64,000 nucleotides of DNA from Gemmatimonadaceae bacterium (lineage in GTDB: Bacteria; Gemmatimonadota; Gemmatimonadetes; Gemmatimonadales; Gemmatimonadaceae). The DNA lies in NCBI GenBank assembly GCA_020846935.1, contig JADLCY010000010.1, positions 124,001 to 188,000 of the forward strand, given 5' to 3'. Shown one piece after another: positions 33,400 through 42,222 of this stretch. Below the pieces are notes generated by a model. The model was not told the origin of the DNA and searched no databases. It worked only from the letters and a program-made list of their open reading frames with translations. The translations under genes and the position numbers were made by a program. Position 1 is the stretch's first letter. Every line of letters begins with the position of its first letter.

Positions 33400-35706
33400 T
33401 TACAGAAACGAGAAGGCGCGCGCCCGGGTTGGTGCGCCGGGTTCCTTGCGCTCCGAGGGACGGGTGCGCTCCTGGGCATCCATGACCGCGACAGCGGCCA
33501 TGTTCACTATGTCCTGCACGTCGGCCCCCATCTCGAGGATGTGGACCGGCTGGGCCATGCCCACCAGGATCGGGCCGATTGCGGTGGCCCCGCCCAATCG
33601 GTGCAACAACTTGTAGGCGATGTTTCCGGCACTCAAGTTCGGGAAGATCAACACGTTGGCCGGTTGCTTGAGCGTTGCGAACGGAAAGGTCTCCTGCAGC
33701 GTGACGCCGTCTACCGCGGTGTCCGCCTGCATCTCTCCGTCCACAATCAGCGTCGGCTCGCGCTGTCGCACCAGCGCGACGGCTTCGGCCACCTTCCGGG
33801 CCTCGGGGTGGTCCACCGACCCGAAGTTCGAGAAGGAGAGCATCGCCACCCGCGGCGCCTCACCAAAGGTCCGTACGATCCGGCCCGCGGCGAGCGCGAT
33901 CTCGGCGAGTTGCGCTGCCGTGGGTTCGATGTTCACCGTGGTGTCGCCGCAGAAGACCACGTGACGATCGAACACGAGCATGTACATGCCCGCCACGAGC
34001 CCGGACCGCGGGTTGGCGCCGATCACCTGCAGGGCCGGGCGCAACGCTTCGGGATAACTCGTCGTCATGCCGGTCAGGATCGCATCGGCGTCGCCGCGTG
34101 TGACCATCATGCAACCGAAGTAGTTGCCGTCGAACATCAGTCGCTGCGCCTGCGCAAGCGACAGCCCCTTGCGCTGCCGCTTCTCCCACAGCTGCGACGC
34201 GTAGGCCTCGCGACGCGGTGACGCCGCCGGATCTTCGATCGCCACGTCCTCGAGCGAGACTCCGTCGGCCGCCGCACGCCGCCGGATCGTCGCCTCGTCG
34301 CCGAGCAGGATCGGATGCGCGATGCCCTCGTCGACGAGAATGCGCGCCGCCCGGATCATCTTGCGCGCTTCGCCCTCGGGAAGCACCAGGCGCTTGGGAT
34401 CGCTCAACGCGCGATTGATGATGCCGCGCATGATCCCGCGCGCTCGTCCCAGCCTCGCCTCGAGCGACTGGCGATACTCCTCGAGGTCGATGAAGTCATC
34501 GGCCACGCCACTGGCGACCGCCGCCCACGCCACGGCCGGGGCCACCCAGAGCAACACCCGCGGGTCGAAGGGGAAGGGGATGAGGTACTCCCGTCCGAAC
34601 GTGACGCGCCGGAGCCCGTAGAGGGCCGCGACGCTCTCGGGGACGTCTTCGCGGGCGAGCGCGGCCAGCGCGCGCGTCGCGGCCATCTTCATCTCCTCGT
34701 TGACCATCGTCGCGCGCGCGTCGATCGCGCCGCGGAAGATGAACGGAAAGCAGAGGACGTTGTTGATCTGGTTCGGGTAGTCACTGCGCCCGGTGGCCAC
34801 GATGGCGTCGGCACGCACGGCCTTCACCTCGTTCGGCATGATTTCCGGGACCGGGTTCGCGAGCGCAAAGATGATCGGGTCGCGCGCCATGCCCTTGATC
34901 ATGGCGCCCGTCACCGCGCCCGCGGCGGACAACCCGACAAAAACATCTGCGCCGTCGAGGGCCTCGGTGATGGTGCGCTTCGAGGTCTCGGCGGCGTATC
35001 GGGCCTTGTATGGATCCATGTCCTCCAGGCGCCCGGCGTAGATCACCCCGGTCAGGTCGCACATGAGGATGTGCTCGCGTTTGACCCCGAGCCGCTCGTA
35101 GTGCATCGCCGAGGCCAATGCCGCCGCGCCCGCCCCGCTGAACACCACCCGCACTTCGCCGATGTCTTTTCCGACGAGCTCCAGCGCGTTGAGCAGGGCC
35201 GCCCCCGTGATGATCGCCGTCCCGTGCTGGTCGTCATGAAAGACCGGGATCTTCATCGTCGCCCGCAGCGTCTCCTCGATGTGGAAACAGTCCGGGGCCT
35301 TCACATCCTCGAGGTTGATGCCGCCCACCGTGGGCTCGAGGAGCTGGCAGAACCGGATCATGTCGTCCGGATCCTCGGAGCCGACCTCCAGGTCAAAGAC
35401 GTCCAGGTCGGCGAACTGCTTGAACAGGTTCCCCTTGCCTTCCATGACCGGCTTGCCGGCAAGTGCACCGATGTTTCCCAGACCGAGGACGGCGGTGCCG
35501 TTGGTCACCACGGCGACCAGGTTGCCGCGCGCGGTGAACCGATACGCCGCGTCAGGGTGCTTCTGAATCTCCAGGCAGGGCTCGGCGACCCCGGGCGAAT
35601 AGGCGAGGGCGAGATCCCGCTGGTTGGTCAGTGGCTTGGTCGGGACGACCGCGATCTTCCCCGGTCGAGGCAGTTCGTGGTAGTCGAGCGCATCCTTTCG
35701 GTTCAT
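33400..35706 (-). CDS. maeB: NADP-dependent malic enzyme with C-terminal phosphotransacetylase-like domain
   Basis: The product is 768 residues, the usual size of MaeB hybrids. The malic N-terminal domain (about 20-150) includes [13 protein letters not shown] and [20 protein letters not shown]. The NAD(P)-binding domain has [20 protein letters not shown] (about 186-205). From about 430 to the end is a phosphate acetyl/butyryl transferase-like domain ([36 protein letters not shown]), which in MaeB is regulatory, binding acetyl-CoA, rather than catalytic. It decarboxylates malate to pyruvate, making NADPH. A TAGATT box is 6 nt before the ATG. pckA follows after 29 nt. Confidence 0.96.
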   Translation of the reverse strand: MNRKDALDYHELPRPGKIAVVPTKPLTNQRDLALAYSPGVAEPCLEIQKHPDAAYRFTARGNLVAVVTNGTAVLGLGNIGALAGKPVMEGKGNLFKQFADLDVFDLEVGSEDPDDMIRFCQLLEPTVGGINLEDVKAPDCFHIEETLRATMKIPVFHDDQHGTAIITGAALLNALELVGKDIGEVRVVFSGAGAAALASAMHYERLGVKREHILMCDLTGVIYAGRLEDMDPYKARYAAETSKRTITEALDGADVFVGLSAAGAVTGAMIKGMARDPIIFALANPVPEIMPNEVKAVRADAIVATGRSDYPNQINNVLCFPFIFRGAIDARATMVNEEMKMAATRALAALAREDVPESVAALYGLRRVTFGREYLIPFPFDPRVLLWVAPAVAWAAVASGVADDFIDLEEYRQSLEARLGRARGIMRGIINRALSDPKRLVLPEGEARKMIRAARILVDEGIAHPILLGDEATIRRRAAADGVSLEDVAIEDPAASPRREAYASQLWEKRQRKGLSLAQAQRLMFDGNYFGCMMVTRGDADAILTGMTTSYPEALRPALQVIGANPRSGLVAGMYMLVFDRHVVFCGDTTVNIEPTAAQLAEIALAAGRIVRTFGEAPRVAMLSFSNFGSVDHPEARKVAEAVALVRQREPTLIVDGEMQADTAVDGVTLQETFPFATLKQPANVLIFPNLSAGNIAYKLLHRLGGATAIGPILVGMAQPVHILEMGADVQDIVNMAAVAVMDAQERTRPSERKEPGAPTRARAFSFL

Positions 35707-35712
35707 CAGCGC

Positions 35713-35718
35713 AATCTA
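35713..35718 (-). promoter_or_regulatory. -10-like hexamer TAGATT before maeB
   Basis: TAGATT (minus strand) is followed by GCGCTG and the ATG of maeB, a 6-nt gap that leaves no room for a leader. The same hexamer occurs 8 nt before rpiB. Confidence 0.4.
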
Positions 35719-35960
35719 AGCGGGGGGCATCGCCCGGTCCCGACCGGCGGTGCGGCCACATGGGCACGGTGCCGGCTGACGCTGCGTGGTGCCGCGCCCG
35801 CGGTGACCGGCATTGACCGCCGCGGCACCCGGATCTCCGTCCGGCGCGCCTCAGGCACGCCACAGCGGGCGCCTGTGGCGCGTCTCCCGCCGGAACGGGG
35901 ATCCCCCTACCCCCCCCTACCGCACTCGCGTTCCGGCCGGCGTGCCCGTCGAACGATGCC

Positions 35961-37391
35961 CTACTTCACCACCGGCACGGGGTAGGCCCCCTTCAGGGCC
36001 TGTACGTATTCGCCGAACAGCGACCGGGTTGCCGCAAACTCCTGCCGCACCTTGTCTCGAAAGGCCGCGTCGGTCGCAAAATCGTGCAGGAGCGCGGCCA
36101 TCGCCATGGCGTCGATGCGAAACCCCGTGTGACCGACTTCGGTCAGCGCGTCCGCCTCCATCTCGTACGTGTGGAAGCCTCCGCGCGACGTGAACGCGCT
36201 GAAGCCCACGCCGGGGATGTCGCGTGAGACGCTGCCTGTCTCCTCCCAGCCCTGCGGTTTCTGGGGCTCGGCCAGCACGCGCGCGGCGCCGTACTTCTGC
36301 AGGTAGCCAAACGCGACCTCGTTGAGCGCGCCCGTGGAGATGCCGTCGCGCATGCTGCCATACGGTTCGATCGAGACCTTTGTGCCCGTGGCGAGCGCGG
36401 CGCCGCGCGCGGCGTTGTCGACGAGCTCGCGCACCTGTGCGAGGTAGACTTCGTCCGGGTACCTGATGTAGAAATCGGCGACCGCCCGGTCCGGAACCAC
36501 GTTGGGCGCCTTGCCGCCCTCGGTGATGATGCCCTGCACCCGGGCCTCGGGCCGGAGGCTCTTGCGCAGTCCGTCCACGTCGACGAAGAACCGCACCACC
36601 GCGCTGAGCGCATCGCGGCCCTCCCAGGGCGTCATCTGGTGCGCCGGGGCGCCGCTGAAGACGTACTTCACGCCGTCGATGTTGAGGCAGCACGTTCCGA
36701 AGCCCGGCGCGGGGCGCTGCGTGTTCACCGACGAATGCGAGCGCACGACCACGTCGACGCCGGCAAACACCTTCTGCTCGTGCATCACCGCCTTGGATGG
36801 CGGGGGCATCATTTCCTCGGCGGGCGTGCCGATCACGGTCACGGTGCCGGGCGTGCGTGTGCGCGTGAGGAACTCCGCGACGGCGACCGCCGCCGCCATG
36901 CCCACCGGGCCCTGCGCGCTGTGCTGGTCACCATGGTAGTCACGCACGGTGCCGCGCAGCGCGTCGTATTCGAGCACCACGCCCAGGTTGGGGCCCGGCG
37001 TCCCCTTGCGGTAGCGCGCCACGAACGCCGTGGGCAGTCCGGCCACGCCGTGCGTCACCTCGAAGTCGTGCGCCGACAGCCAATCGGTCAGCAGCTTGAC
37101 CGAGCGCGTCTCCTTGAACCCGATCTCCGGGTGGCGCGTGATGTCGTCGCTCATGCCCTGCAGTTCGGACTCCCAGAGTTCGCGCGCCCGCGCCACCACC
37201 GCGTCCCGCGCGGGACTGGCCGCACTCGTCAGGCGTCGCGCAAGACCTCTGGCGTCGATGCTGGCATGGAGAGCCGCCATCCTGGTGAGGACGCTGCCGG
37301 CCGCGGCCCGCTGCGTGGGCGTTTCCTGCGCCGGGGCGAGCGCGGGGAGCAACAGCAGGGCAATCGCGGAGGGGACGAGGACGCGGAGCAT
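35961..37391 (-). CDS. Exported M20-family amidohydrolase (AbgB-like)
   Basis: The product is 476 residues with a signal peptide (LVPSAIALLLLPALAPAQ). The body matches M20D peptidases of the AbgB type: RHPEIGFKETRS near the N-terminus, GDQHSAQGPVGMAAAVA at the first metal site, GTPAEEMMPP at the catalytic Glu, and VRSHSSVN. The dimerisation domain lies at about 215-330. AbgB cleaves p-aminobenzoyl-glutamate and relatives act on N-acyl amino acids or dipeptides; an exported version may process peptides or amides outside the cytoplasm. No AbgA or AbgT partner is present. It is separated from rpiB by 38 nt on the same strand. Confidence 0.88.
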   Translation of the reverse strand: MLRVLVPSAIALLLLPALAPAQETPTQRAAAGSVLTRMAALHASIDARGLARRLTSAASPARDAVVARARELWESELQGMSDDITRHPEIGFKETRSVKLLTDWLSAHDFEVTHGVAGLPTAFVARYRKGTPGPNLGVVLEYDALRGTVRDYHGDQHSAQGPVGMAAAVAVAEFLTRTRTPGTVTVIGTPAEEMMPPPSKAVMHEQKVFAGVDVVVRSHSSVNTQRPAPGFGTCCLNIDGVKYVFSGAPAHQMTPWEGRDALSAVVRFFVDVDGLRKSLRPEARVQGIITEGGKAPNVVPDRAVADFYIRYPDEVYLAQVRELVDNAARGAALATGTKVSIEPYGSMRDGISTGALNEVAFGYLQKYGAARVLAEPQKPQGWEETGSVSRDIPGVGFSAFTSRGGFHTYEMEADALTEVGHTGFRIDAMAMAALLHDFATDAAFRDKVRQEFAATRSLFGEYVQALKGAYPVPVVK

Positions 37392-37429
37392 GGCACTGGG
37401 GGTGGGCCCGGCGTGCGGGCAAGGGGAGC

Positions 37430-38098
37430 CTAACGGCGGTTGGTGTCGAGGGCGTCGATCTTGGCCACGCGCGCGTCATGCCGACCACCGGCGTAGATCG
37501 CGGCAAGGAAGGTACGGACCACCTCGAGCGCCAGTCGGTTTCCGAGGAGCGTGCCGCCGAGTGTCAGCACGTTGGCGTTGTTGTGTTCGCGCGCGTTGGA
37601 GGCCGTCGTGACGTCGTGGCACATCGCGGCGCGCACGCCGGCGACCTTGTTGGCCGCCATGCAGCTGCCGATGCCGGCCCCGTCGATCATGATGCCCACA
37701 TCGGCCCGGCCCTCGGTCACGGCCCGCGCCACGGCGATGGCATAGTCGGGATAGTCCACCGCGTCCGTGCTGAACGTGCCAACATCGTCGACGGCGTGGC
37801 CCGCTCCGCGCAGCCACGCGAGCACGGCGTCTTTCATCGCCACGCCGCCATGGTCGGCCCCGATCGCCACGCGCGCAGGCGCGGTCGTCGCCGCGCCAGG
37901 TGCCCCGTGGGCGGCCGAGGGCTCGGCGGTTGGCGATGGTGCCGTGGCGGCAGCGCGGAGGTCGATGCCCAGCACCCTGGCGGCGTCCCGCGCACTGGGT
38001 GTGACGGTCGCTCCGGTCGTGTCCAGGACGCGTTCGCCACGCGCGGCCGCACGCCGCACGGCGTGCTCCGTGATTGCAGGTCGGCGACGGGCTGACAT
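37430..38098 (-). CDS. RpiB/LacAB-family sugar-phosphate isomerase with N-terminal extension
   Basis: The product is 222 residues from the ATG at 38098, where a TAGATT box lies 8 nt upstream; the much longer open frame is not protein-like. Residues 76-222 are an RpiB domain: IGADHGGVAMKD, then AANKVAGVRAAMCHD (His161) and AREHNNANVLTLGG. The position of the usual catalytic Cys (CGTGIG in RpiB) is Asp139 in IDGAGIGSCMAANK, with a Cys seven residues later. Residues 8-45 form an extra segment (ITEHAVRRAAARGERVLD, then VTPSARDAARVLGI), joined by an Ala/Pro-rich linker. RpiB interconverts ribose- and ribulose-5-phosphate; here the altered site makes the activity uncertain. Variants of this type are, as I recall, found near bacterial microcompartment genes, but none are here. 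Confidence 0.85.
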   Translation of the reverse strand: MSARRRPAITEHAVRRAAARGERVLDTTGATVTPSARDAARVLGIDLRAAATAPSPTAEPSAAHGAPGAATTAPARVAIGADHGGVAMKDAVLAWLRGAGHAVDDVGTFSTDAVDYPDYAIAVARAVTEGRADVGIMIDGAGIGSCMAANKVAGVRAAMCHDVTTASNAREHNNANVLTLGGTLLGNRLALEVVRTFLAAIYAGGRHDARVAKIDALDTNRR

Positions 38099-38106
38099 GG
38101 CGGCGG

Positions 38107-38112
38107 AATCTA
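38107..38112 (-). promoter_or_regulatory. -10-like hexamer TAGATT before the rpiB-like gene
   Basis: TAGATT (minus strand) is followed by CCGCCGCC (8 nt) and the ATG at 38098. No ribosome site or good -35 box is present. Confidence 0.4.
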
Positions 38113-38283
38113 CGGCGAAACTCGCGAGGGCGAGAAAGGGCGTCGCTGTGGCAGGGAACGCCGGCGCTTTGCCGGCGGCCCAGTGCACCTCGAACGTCGC
38201 GGCGTCGAGCGCCCTCCTCCCTCGATGCAGGCCTACGCCATCACCAGCAAGTGGCGCGCATGCTCCACGGTGATCGTACCCCA

Positions 38284-38310
38284 ACACTCCGCTGAGGAGG
38301 AGCGGAGTGT
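38284..38310 (-). terminator. Stem-loop after the tandem membrane protein genes
   Basis: ACACTCCGCT (38284-38293) pairs perfectly with AGCGGAGTGT (38301-38310) around a GAGGAGG loop. It is 124 nt past the stop of the 232-residue membrane protein gene on the minus strand. It is not followed by a T-tract. Confidence 0.5.
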
Positions 38311-38433
38311 CCGCTCGCGATGCGAACAACGGTGAGCACCACCAGCGCAACAGCGACTGCGGGCTGCCGACACCGCGTACCGCACCGAGATCGACGGAGT
38401 TCTGGCCATCGACCGGGGCGGCTCCCGTGCCGG

Positions 38434-39132
38434 CTAGGCTGCGCGCGAGACCCGTGCCGCGTGCTCCGCCGCGCCGGCCGCGAGCTCCTGCTGGCGGATC
38501 AACGCGTAGAGCAACAGGGAGACGCCGAGGAGCTCGGCAGTCTCTTCGAGCGTGGAGACGGCGAGGAAACGGGTGCTGTGCCCTCCAGATTCGACGAAGA
38601 CCGCCAGGGCGTGCAGGACCACGGCGCCACCGTAGTACACCGCGCCCGCGCGCAGCAGCGCGCGGCGCGCCTCCGGCACCTGGCGTCGAAGCAGGGGCGC
38701 AAACCACGCGAGGAGCGCGAGGGCGATGGCGCCACCGACCAGCAGCCAATGTTGTGCGAAGCTCGCGCCGCCGAAGACCTGCGGCAGGTACGTGGCGCCG
38801 CGCTCGTGCATTCCCGATGCTTCGTCGATGGCGTGCAGCACCAGGATCATGGCCAGCGTGTTCCAGCCCGATCCGCGCGATGTCGCAGGGGCCGGGTCGC
38901 GCCGCGCGATGATCGCGGCGAGCCCCGCGGCCAGCAGCAGCTGCATGGAACTGAACCAGGCCGGAAGGTTGAGTTCACCCGTGAGCGAGGTCAGGCCGGG
39001 CCATCGTGAGGTTGCGTCCAGCCTTCCGGTGAACCGAAGGCCCGTGACCACCACGTGCAGGCCGATGAGCACGACCCCGGTCAAGGCGCTCCAGCGGAAG
39101 ACGCGCCGTGCGTCGAGGTGCAGCGTGATCAT
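38434..39132 (-). CDS. Polytopic membrane protein, paralogue of upstream neighbour
   Basis: The product is 232 residues with about six hydrophobic segments. It shares an architecture with the protein encoded just upstream: an (S/Y)SSxQLxLAAxL segment (LPAWFSSMQLLLAAGLAAII), a motif AIDEASGMHE at about 101-110 with Asp, Glu, His and Glu, and a late LEETAELLG segment. Acidic and His residues placed next to membrane helices hint at metal or proton binding. I recognise no named family. Its ATG overlaps the upstream stop (ATGA), so the two are co-translated and may form a heteromer. Confidence 0.7.
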   Translation of the reverse strand: MITLHLDARRVFRWSALTGVVLIGLHVVVTGLRFTGRLDATSRWPGLTSLTGELNLPAWFSSMQLLLAAGLAAIIARRDPAPATSRGSGWNTLAMILVLHAIDEASGMHERGATYLPQVFGGASFAQHWLLVGGAIALALLAWFAPLLRRQVPEARRALLRAGAVYYGGAVVLHALAVFVESGGHSTRFLAVSTLEETAELLGVSLLLYALIRQQELAAGAAEHAARVSRAA

Positions 39133-39830
39133 GCGCCCGCCATCTCTCGGGGAGCTTGCGCTCGTGCGCTCGGTGCCGGTGTGACGGCAAGCAATCGGAG
39201 GAGCGCCCCGACAAACAGGGCGATGCCGATCAGTTCACCGCCGTTCTCCAGCACGTTCAGCAGATTGTAGCCGAGCGAGTCGGACATCCCGGCGGAGGCC
39301 ACCATGCCTCCCACACCTTCAAGGCCCACCGCGCTCCCGACGAAGATCGTGCCCGCGATGATGAAATCCCGACGCACCCCGGCCTCCAGGCTGCGGAGCA
39401 GGGGGAGGAAGAGCAGCAGCACGGCGGGCAGCAGCACGAGCGCCACCGCGATCCAGCGAAAGTAGAAGAACCCCTTCTTCTCCACCGACCCGCGCGCGAC
39501 CGCTCCCCACTCCTCATGGATCGCGGCGAGTTCGTCGAGCGACAGGAACGCGAATCCGATGGCGAGCAGGATCCATCCCCAGCGCTGCTCCGGCTTGCGT
39601 GCCGCGACCACGCCCAGGAGTGCGGCCGCCAGCGCGAGTTGCGCCGAGGAGTACAACGTGGGCACGCCACCTTCGACCCCGAGATCAAGCAGCATGAACA
39701 CCGGGCGCGGTATCGTCAGCCCGGCCAGGCTGTGCAGCAGCGAAAGGACGATGTCTCCCGCCGCCAGCACGCCGGTGATCGTAAACAGGGTGCGGAGCAC
39801 CGTTTGATCGCTCTGGATCTCGAGCCGCAT
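39129..39830 (-). CDS. Polytopic membrane protein, first of tandem paralogous pair
   Basis: The product is 233 residues with about six membrane segments. The conserved features shared with the next gene are VPTLYSSAQLALAAALLGVV, SLDELAAIHEEWGA at about 97-110 and VLENGGELIGIALFVGALL. The two proteins are only moderately similar overall, consistent with an old duplication followed by specialisation. The region before the ATG carries an inverted repeat that could be an operator. The family and function are unknown to me; a photosynthesis- or respiration-linked membrane subunit is possible but unproven. Confidence 0.7.
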   Translation of the reverse strand: MRLEIQSDQTVLRTLFTITGVLAAGDIVLSLLHSLAGLTIPRPVFMLLDLGVEGGVPTLYSSAQLALAAALLGVVAARKPEQRWGWILLAIGFAFLSLDELAAIHEEWGAVARGSVEKKGFFYFRWIAVALVLLPAVLLLFLPLLRSLEAGVRRDFIIAGTIFVGSAVGLEGVGGMVASAGMSDSLGYNLLNVLENGGELIGIALFVGALLRLLAVTPAPSARAQAPREMAGA

Positions 39831-40189
39831 GGCCGAGGCGGTTGAGTCATTTTGAACCGGAGCGTTATGCCCGGTTCATATTTATCGCAAGATCATGAAG
39901 CAAGTTCTGAGCCTCGGGTAGGGGCATCGCAGCCGCGGATCCTCGTTCGGCTGTTGCCAAGGCGTCGCCCACGCCCGCGCGCGGTACCCGTCGCGATACG
40001 ATGGTCCGCCGCCGCCGCGGTCCTGGTCCTGGAGCCCGTTCGCCTGGATTCGCTCCGTGCGAGTGGGCGCCAAAGCACGCATGGTGCGCGAACGCGGTAA
40101 CGCAAAGTGCCGATGCATCCGGTTTCGCCCCGAGAGGCGTGCCCTGCGGGTCCAACGGCGGACGTCGCGAATGCCTGAAGCGATCGGCT
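39831..40189. other. Intergenic region upstream of paralogous membrane proteins
   Basis: This 359-bp gap separates the membrane protein pair from the end of envC, both on the minus strand. The first 60 bp beside the membrane protein gene are AT-richer and contain an inverted repeat and promoter-like sequence. The rest is GC-rich without a convincing ORF, RNA or terminator. Confidence 0.4.
39854..39877 (-). promoter_or_regulatory. Inverted repeat upstream of membrane protein pair
   Basis: GAACCGG (39854-39860) and CCGGTTC (39871-39877) form 7-bp perfect arms with a 10-nt spacer, 24 bp before the ATG at 39830. On the minus strand TTGCGA and TAACGC overlap the repeat with 17-bp spacing and may be a promoter. 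It could be an operator or a leader hairpin. Confidence 0.4.
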
Positions 40190-41374
40190 CTATTGTCGGC
40201 GGAGCCAGCCCAGCGGATCCGTCGCGCGGCCCTTGGGCCGGATCTCGAAATGCAGGTGCGGCGCCATCTCCGGGTCGGCGCGGCCCACGGCTCCGATGAC
40301 CTGCCCCTTCGTCACCTGTTGCCCCACGCGCACGTCGGCTCGGCTCAGCGAACCGTAGACGGAGTAGTCGCCACCGCCGTGTTGCACGATGATGGTCAGG
40401 CCGTAGGTGCCGATGGGCGCCACATACGTCACCTCGCCCTGCGCAACGCTGGTCACGTTCGTGCCCGACGGCGCCGCGATGCCCATGCCGTTCCATCGGA
40501 TCGCGGTGTTGTTCGGGTTGATCACGCGCCCAAAGCTGTAGAGGATCTCGCCGTCGACCGGCCAGTCGAGTCGACCAAAATCCGTGGTCTTGAGTGTGCT
40601 GCCCGACGCGGCGCCGGCATTGGGACGCGCTGCCTCGCTGCGACGCCGTGCTTCCTCCATCGAGGCCAGCAGCTGCGCCAGGCGCGCCTCGTCGCGCTGG
40701 ATACGCGCCAGGCGGTCCTGGACCTGCTCCTGGGACTGGCGCACATCGGCCAGCGATCGCTGCCGCTGGCCCTGCATCGAACGCAGCCGGGATTCCTCCT
40801 GCGCCTTCTCGAGCCGATTCCGCTCGATCTCGGTCTGGAGCCGCACGAGCAGCGTGCGCTGCTCGTCGATCTTGTCGTACAGGCCCGTGACCTGCTTGAC
40901 CACGGCGCGATCATGCAGCGCCAGTTCGTGCAGGTACTTGTAGCGGCCCACGAGTTCGGCAAAGGTCCGCGCCGAGAGCAGCGCTTCGGTGGTGTACATC
41001 GGGCCGCGCTTGTAGATGTCCACGAGCCGGTGCTGCAGCGATGAACGCTTGCGCACGACCTCCTGCTGCGCCTTCTGCACCGCATCCTCGGCGGTTTCCA
41101 CGTCGCGGTGGATCTCCACCAGCTGCACGTCGAGCTGGCGCACGAGTCGCGCGGTCGCGTCGGCCTGCCGCCGCAGGTTGGTGGCCTCTTCACTCAGGTC
41201 GTGTGCGCGGCCCTGCAACTCCTGGAGGCGACGCTGCAGGTCGGTGCGTTCCTTCCTGATGGCGTCCAGTTCGTTCTGCTGTTGGCGCAGCCGCTGTTCG
41301 GTCGATTGCGCCGCCAGCACGCCAGGAAGCGCGACGACGACCACCAGCGCCGCGATGCGCACGGCGCGCCTCAC
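40190..41374 (-). CDS. envC: EnvC-type murein hydrolase activator (degenerate LytM/M23 domain)
   Basis: The product is 394 residues from a GTG at 41374 that overlaps the ftsX stop (GTGA). A signal peptide (ALVVVVALPGVLAAQ) is followed by a long coiled coil, about residues 22-250, rich in Gln, Arg and Glu. The C-terminal LytM domain covers about 275-394. Its metal site is degenerate: the usual HxxxD region reads RWNGMGIAAP and the YxH region reads YGSLS, though HLHFE remains. Loss of these residues is typical of EnvC, which activates amidases rather than cutting peptidoglycan. Position after ftsE-ftsX fits FtsEX-controlled septal wall hydrolysis. Confidence 0.9.
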   Translation of the reverse strand: MRRAVRIAALVVVVALPGVLAAQSTEQRLRQQQNELDAIRKERTDLQRRLQELQGRAHDLSEEATNLRRQADATARLVRQLDVQLVEIHRDVETAEDAVQKAQQEVVRKRSSLQHRLVDIYKRGPMYTTEALLSARTFAELVGRYKYLHELALHDRAVVKQVTGLYDKIDEQRTLLVRLQTEIERNRLEKAQEESRLRSMQGQRQRSLADVRQSQEQVQDRLARIQRDEARLAQLLASMEEARRRSEAARPNAGAASGSTLKTTDFGRLDWPVDGEILYSFGRVINPNNTAIRWNGMGIAAPSGTNVTSVAQGEVTYVAPIGTYGLTIIVQHGGGDYSVYGSLSRADVRVGQQVTKGQVIGAVGRADPEMAPHLHFEIRPKGRATDPLGWLRRQ

Positions 41375-42222
41375 GTCACCTTGCGGATCTGCCGGCCCAC
41401 CGACACGGCGCTGCCAAAGACGCCCATGACGGCGCCGCCGAGGATGCCCAGCAGCGAGAGCTGAGCGCCAAAGAACTCGGTGCGGATGAAGTACCGACTG
41501 ATGACGATCGAGGCGACCCACGTGAGCAGGAGCGCCATGAGGCCACCAAGGACTCCCTTCACGAAGCCCTCGACCAGGAACGGGCGACGAATGAAGCCGT
41601 CGGTGGCGCCCACAAGCCGCATGATGGAGATCTCCCTCGCGCGCGCCATCACGGCCATGCGGATGGTCGCGCCAATGATGATCACGGCGACGGCGGCGAA
41701 CGCGAGGCCGAGGATCACACCGGCGGCCGTGGCGATGTTCCGGATGGTGTAGAGCTTCTGCACCCATTCTTCGCCGAACCGCACATCATCCACGATCTCG
41801 CTGGCCCCGATGCGGGCCGCGACGTCGGCGACGGTCTGCGGGGCGCGGTGTCCGTCGGCGAGCCGCACGTCGATCGATGCCGGCAGGAAGCCGGCCTCGA
41901 AGACGTCGCGAAACTCCTGCAGCTCGTTGCGGGCGCGCTCCAGCGCCTGTTCGGGTGAGATGTATTCGACGCGGGACACTTCGGGATACGCACCGATCGC
42001 CTTCATGGCCTCGGAGATCGACTCCACGGTCGCATCTTCCCTGAGGAACGCACGGATCTCCACGCGTGATTCCACCTGCGCCAGGGCCGCGCGCAAGTTC
42101 AGGGCGACCAGGGAGAACAGACCAAACGCGAAGAGCGAAAACGCAATCGTCGTCACGGATAGCGCGCTGAGCATCGGCGCGCGCCGGAACCCGATGAGGG
42201 CTTCGCGAATGACGAGCTTCAT
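41371..42222 (-). CDS. ftsX: Cell division ABC transporter permease subunit FtsX
   Basis: The product is 283 residues with the FtsX pattern: one membrane helix near the N-terminus (about 22-45), an extracytoplasmic domain (about 46-155, ESRVEIRAFLREDATVESIS onward), then three more helices. It carries the conserved TIRMAVMARAREISIMRLVG loop (Glu-Ile and Met-Arg-Leu-Val-Gly) that contacts the ATPase. FtsX transmits ATP-driven motion from FtsE to EnvC across the membrane. Its ATG overlaps the ftsE stop and its stop overlaps the envC start, so all three are translationally coupled. Confidence 0.93.
   Translation of the reverse strand: MKLVIREALIGFRRAPMLSALSVTTIAFSLFAFGLFSLVALNLRAALAQVESRVEIRAFLREDATVESISEAMKAIGAYPEVSRVEYISPEQALERARNELQEFRDVFEAGFLPASIDVRLADGHRAPQTVADVAARIGASEIVDDVRFGEEWVQKLYTIRNIATAAGVILGLAFAAVAVIIIGATIRMAVMARAREISIMRLVGATDGFIRRPFLVEGFVKGVLGGLMALLLTWVASIVISRYFIRTEFFGAQLSLLGILGGAVMGVFGSAVSVGRQIRKVT

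Larger units (their letters stand above)
38099..38433. other. Intergenic region with hairpins, no gene seen
   Basis: This 335-bp gap lies between two minus-strand genes. It holds the -10-like box next to rpiB, a GCCGGC-GCTTT-GCCGGC hairpin near 38159-38176 and the terminator-like stem at 38284-38310. A long open frame crosses it but is Arg/Ala/Pro-rich with no family features. Confidence 0.4.

Noticed and set aside
37430-38749. Long N-terminal extension of the rpiB-like frame
   Set aside because: Residues before the ATG at 38098 are Arg/Ala/Pro-rich, cross a hairpin and overlap another gene. A -10-like box supports the shorter form.
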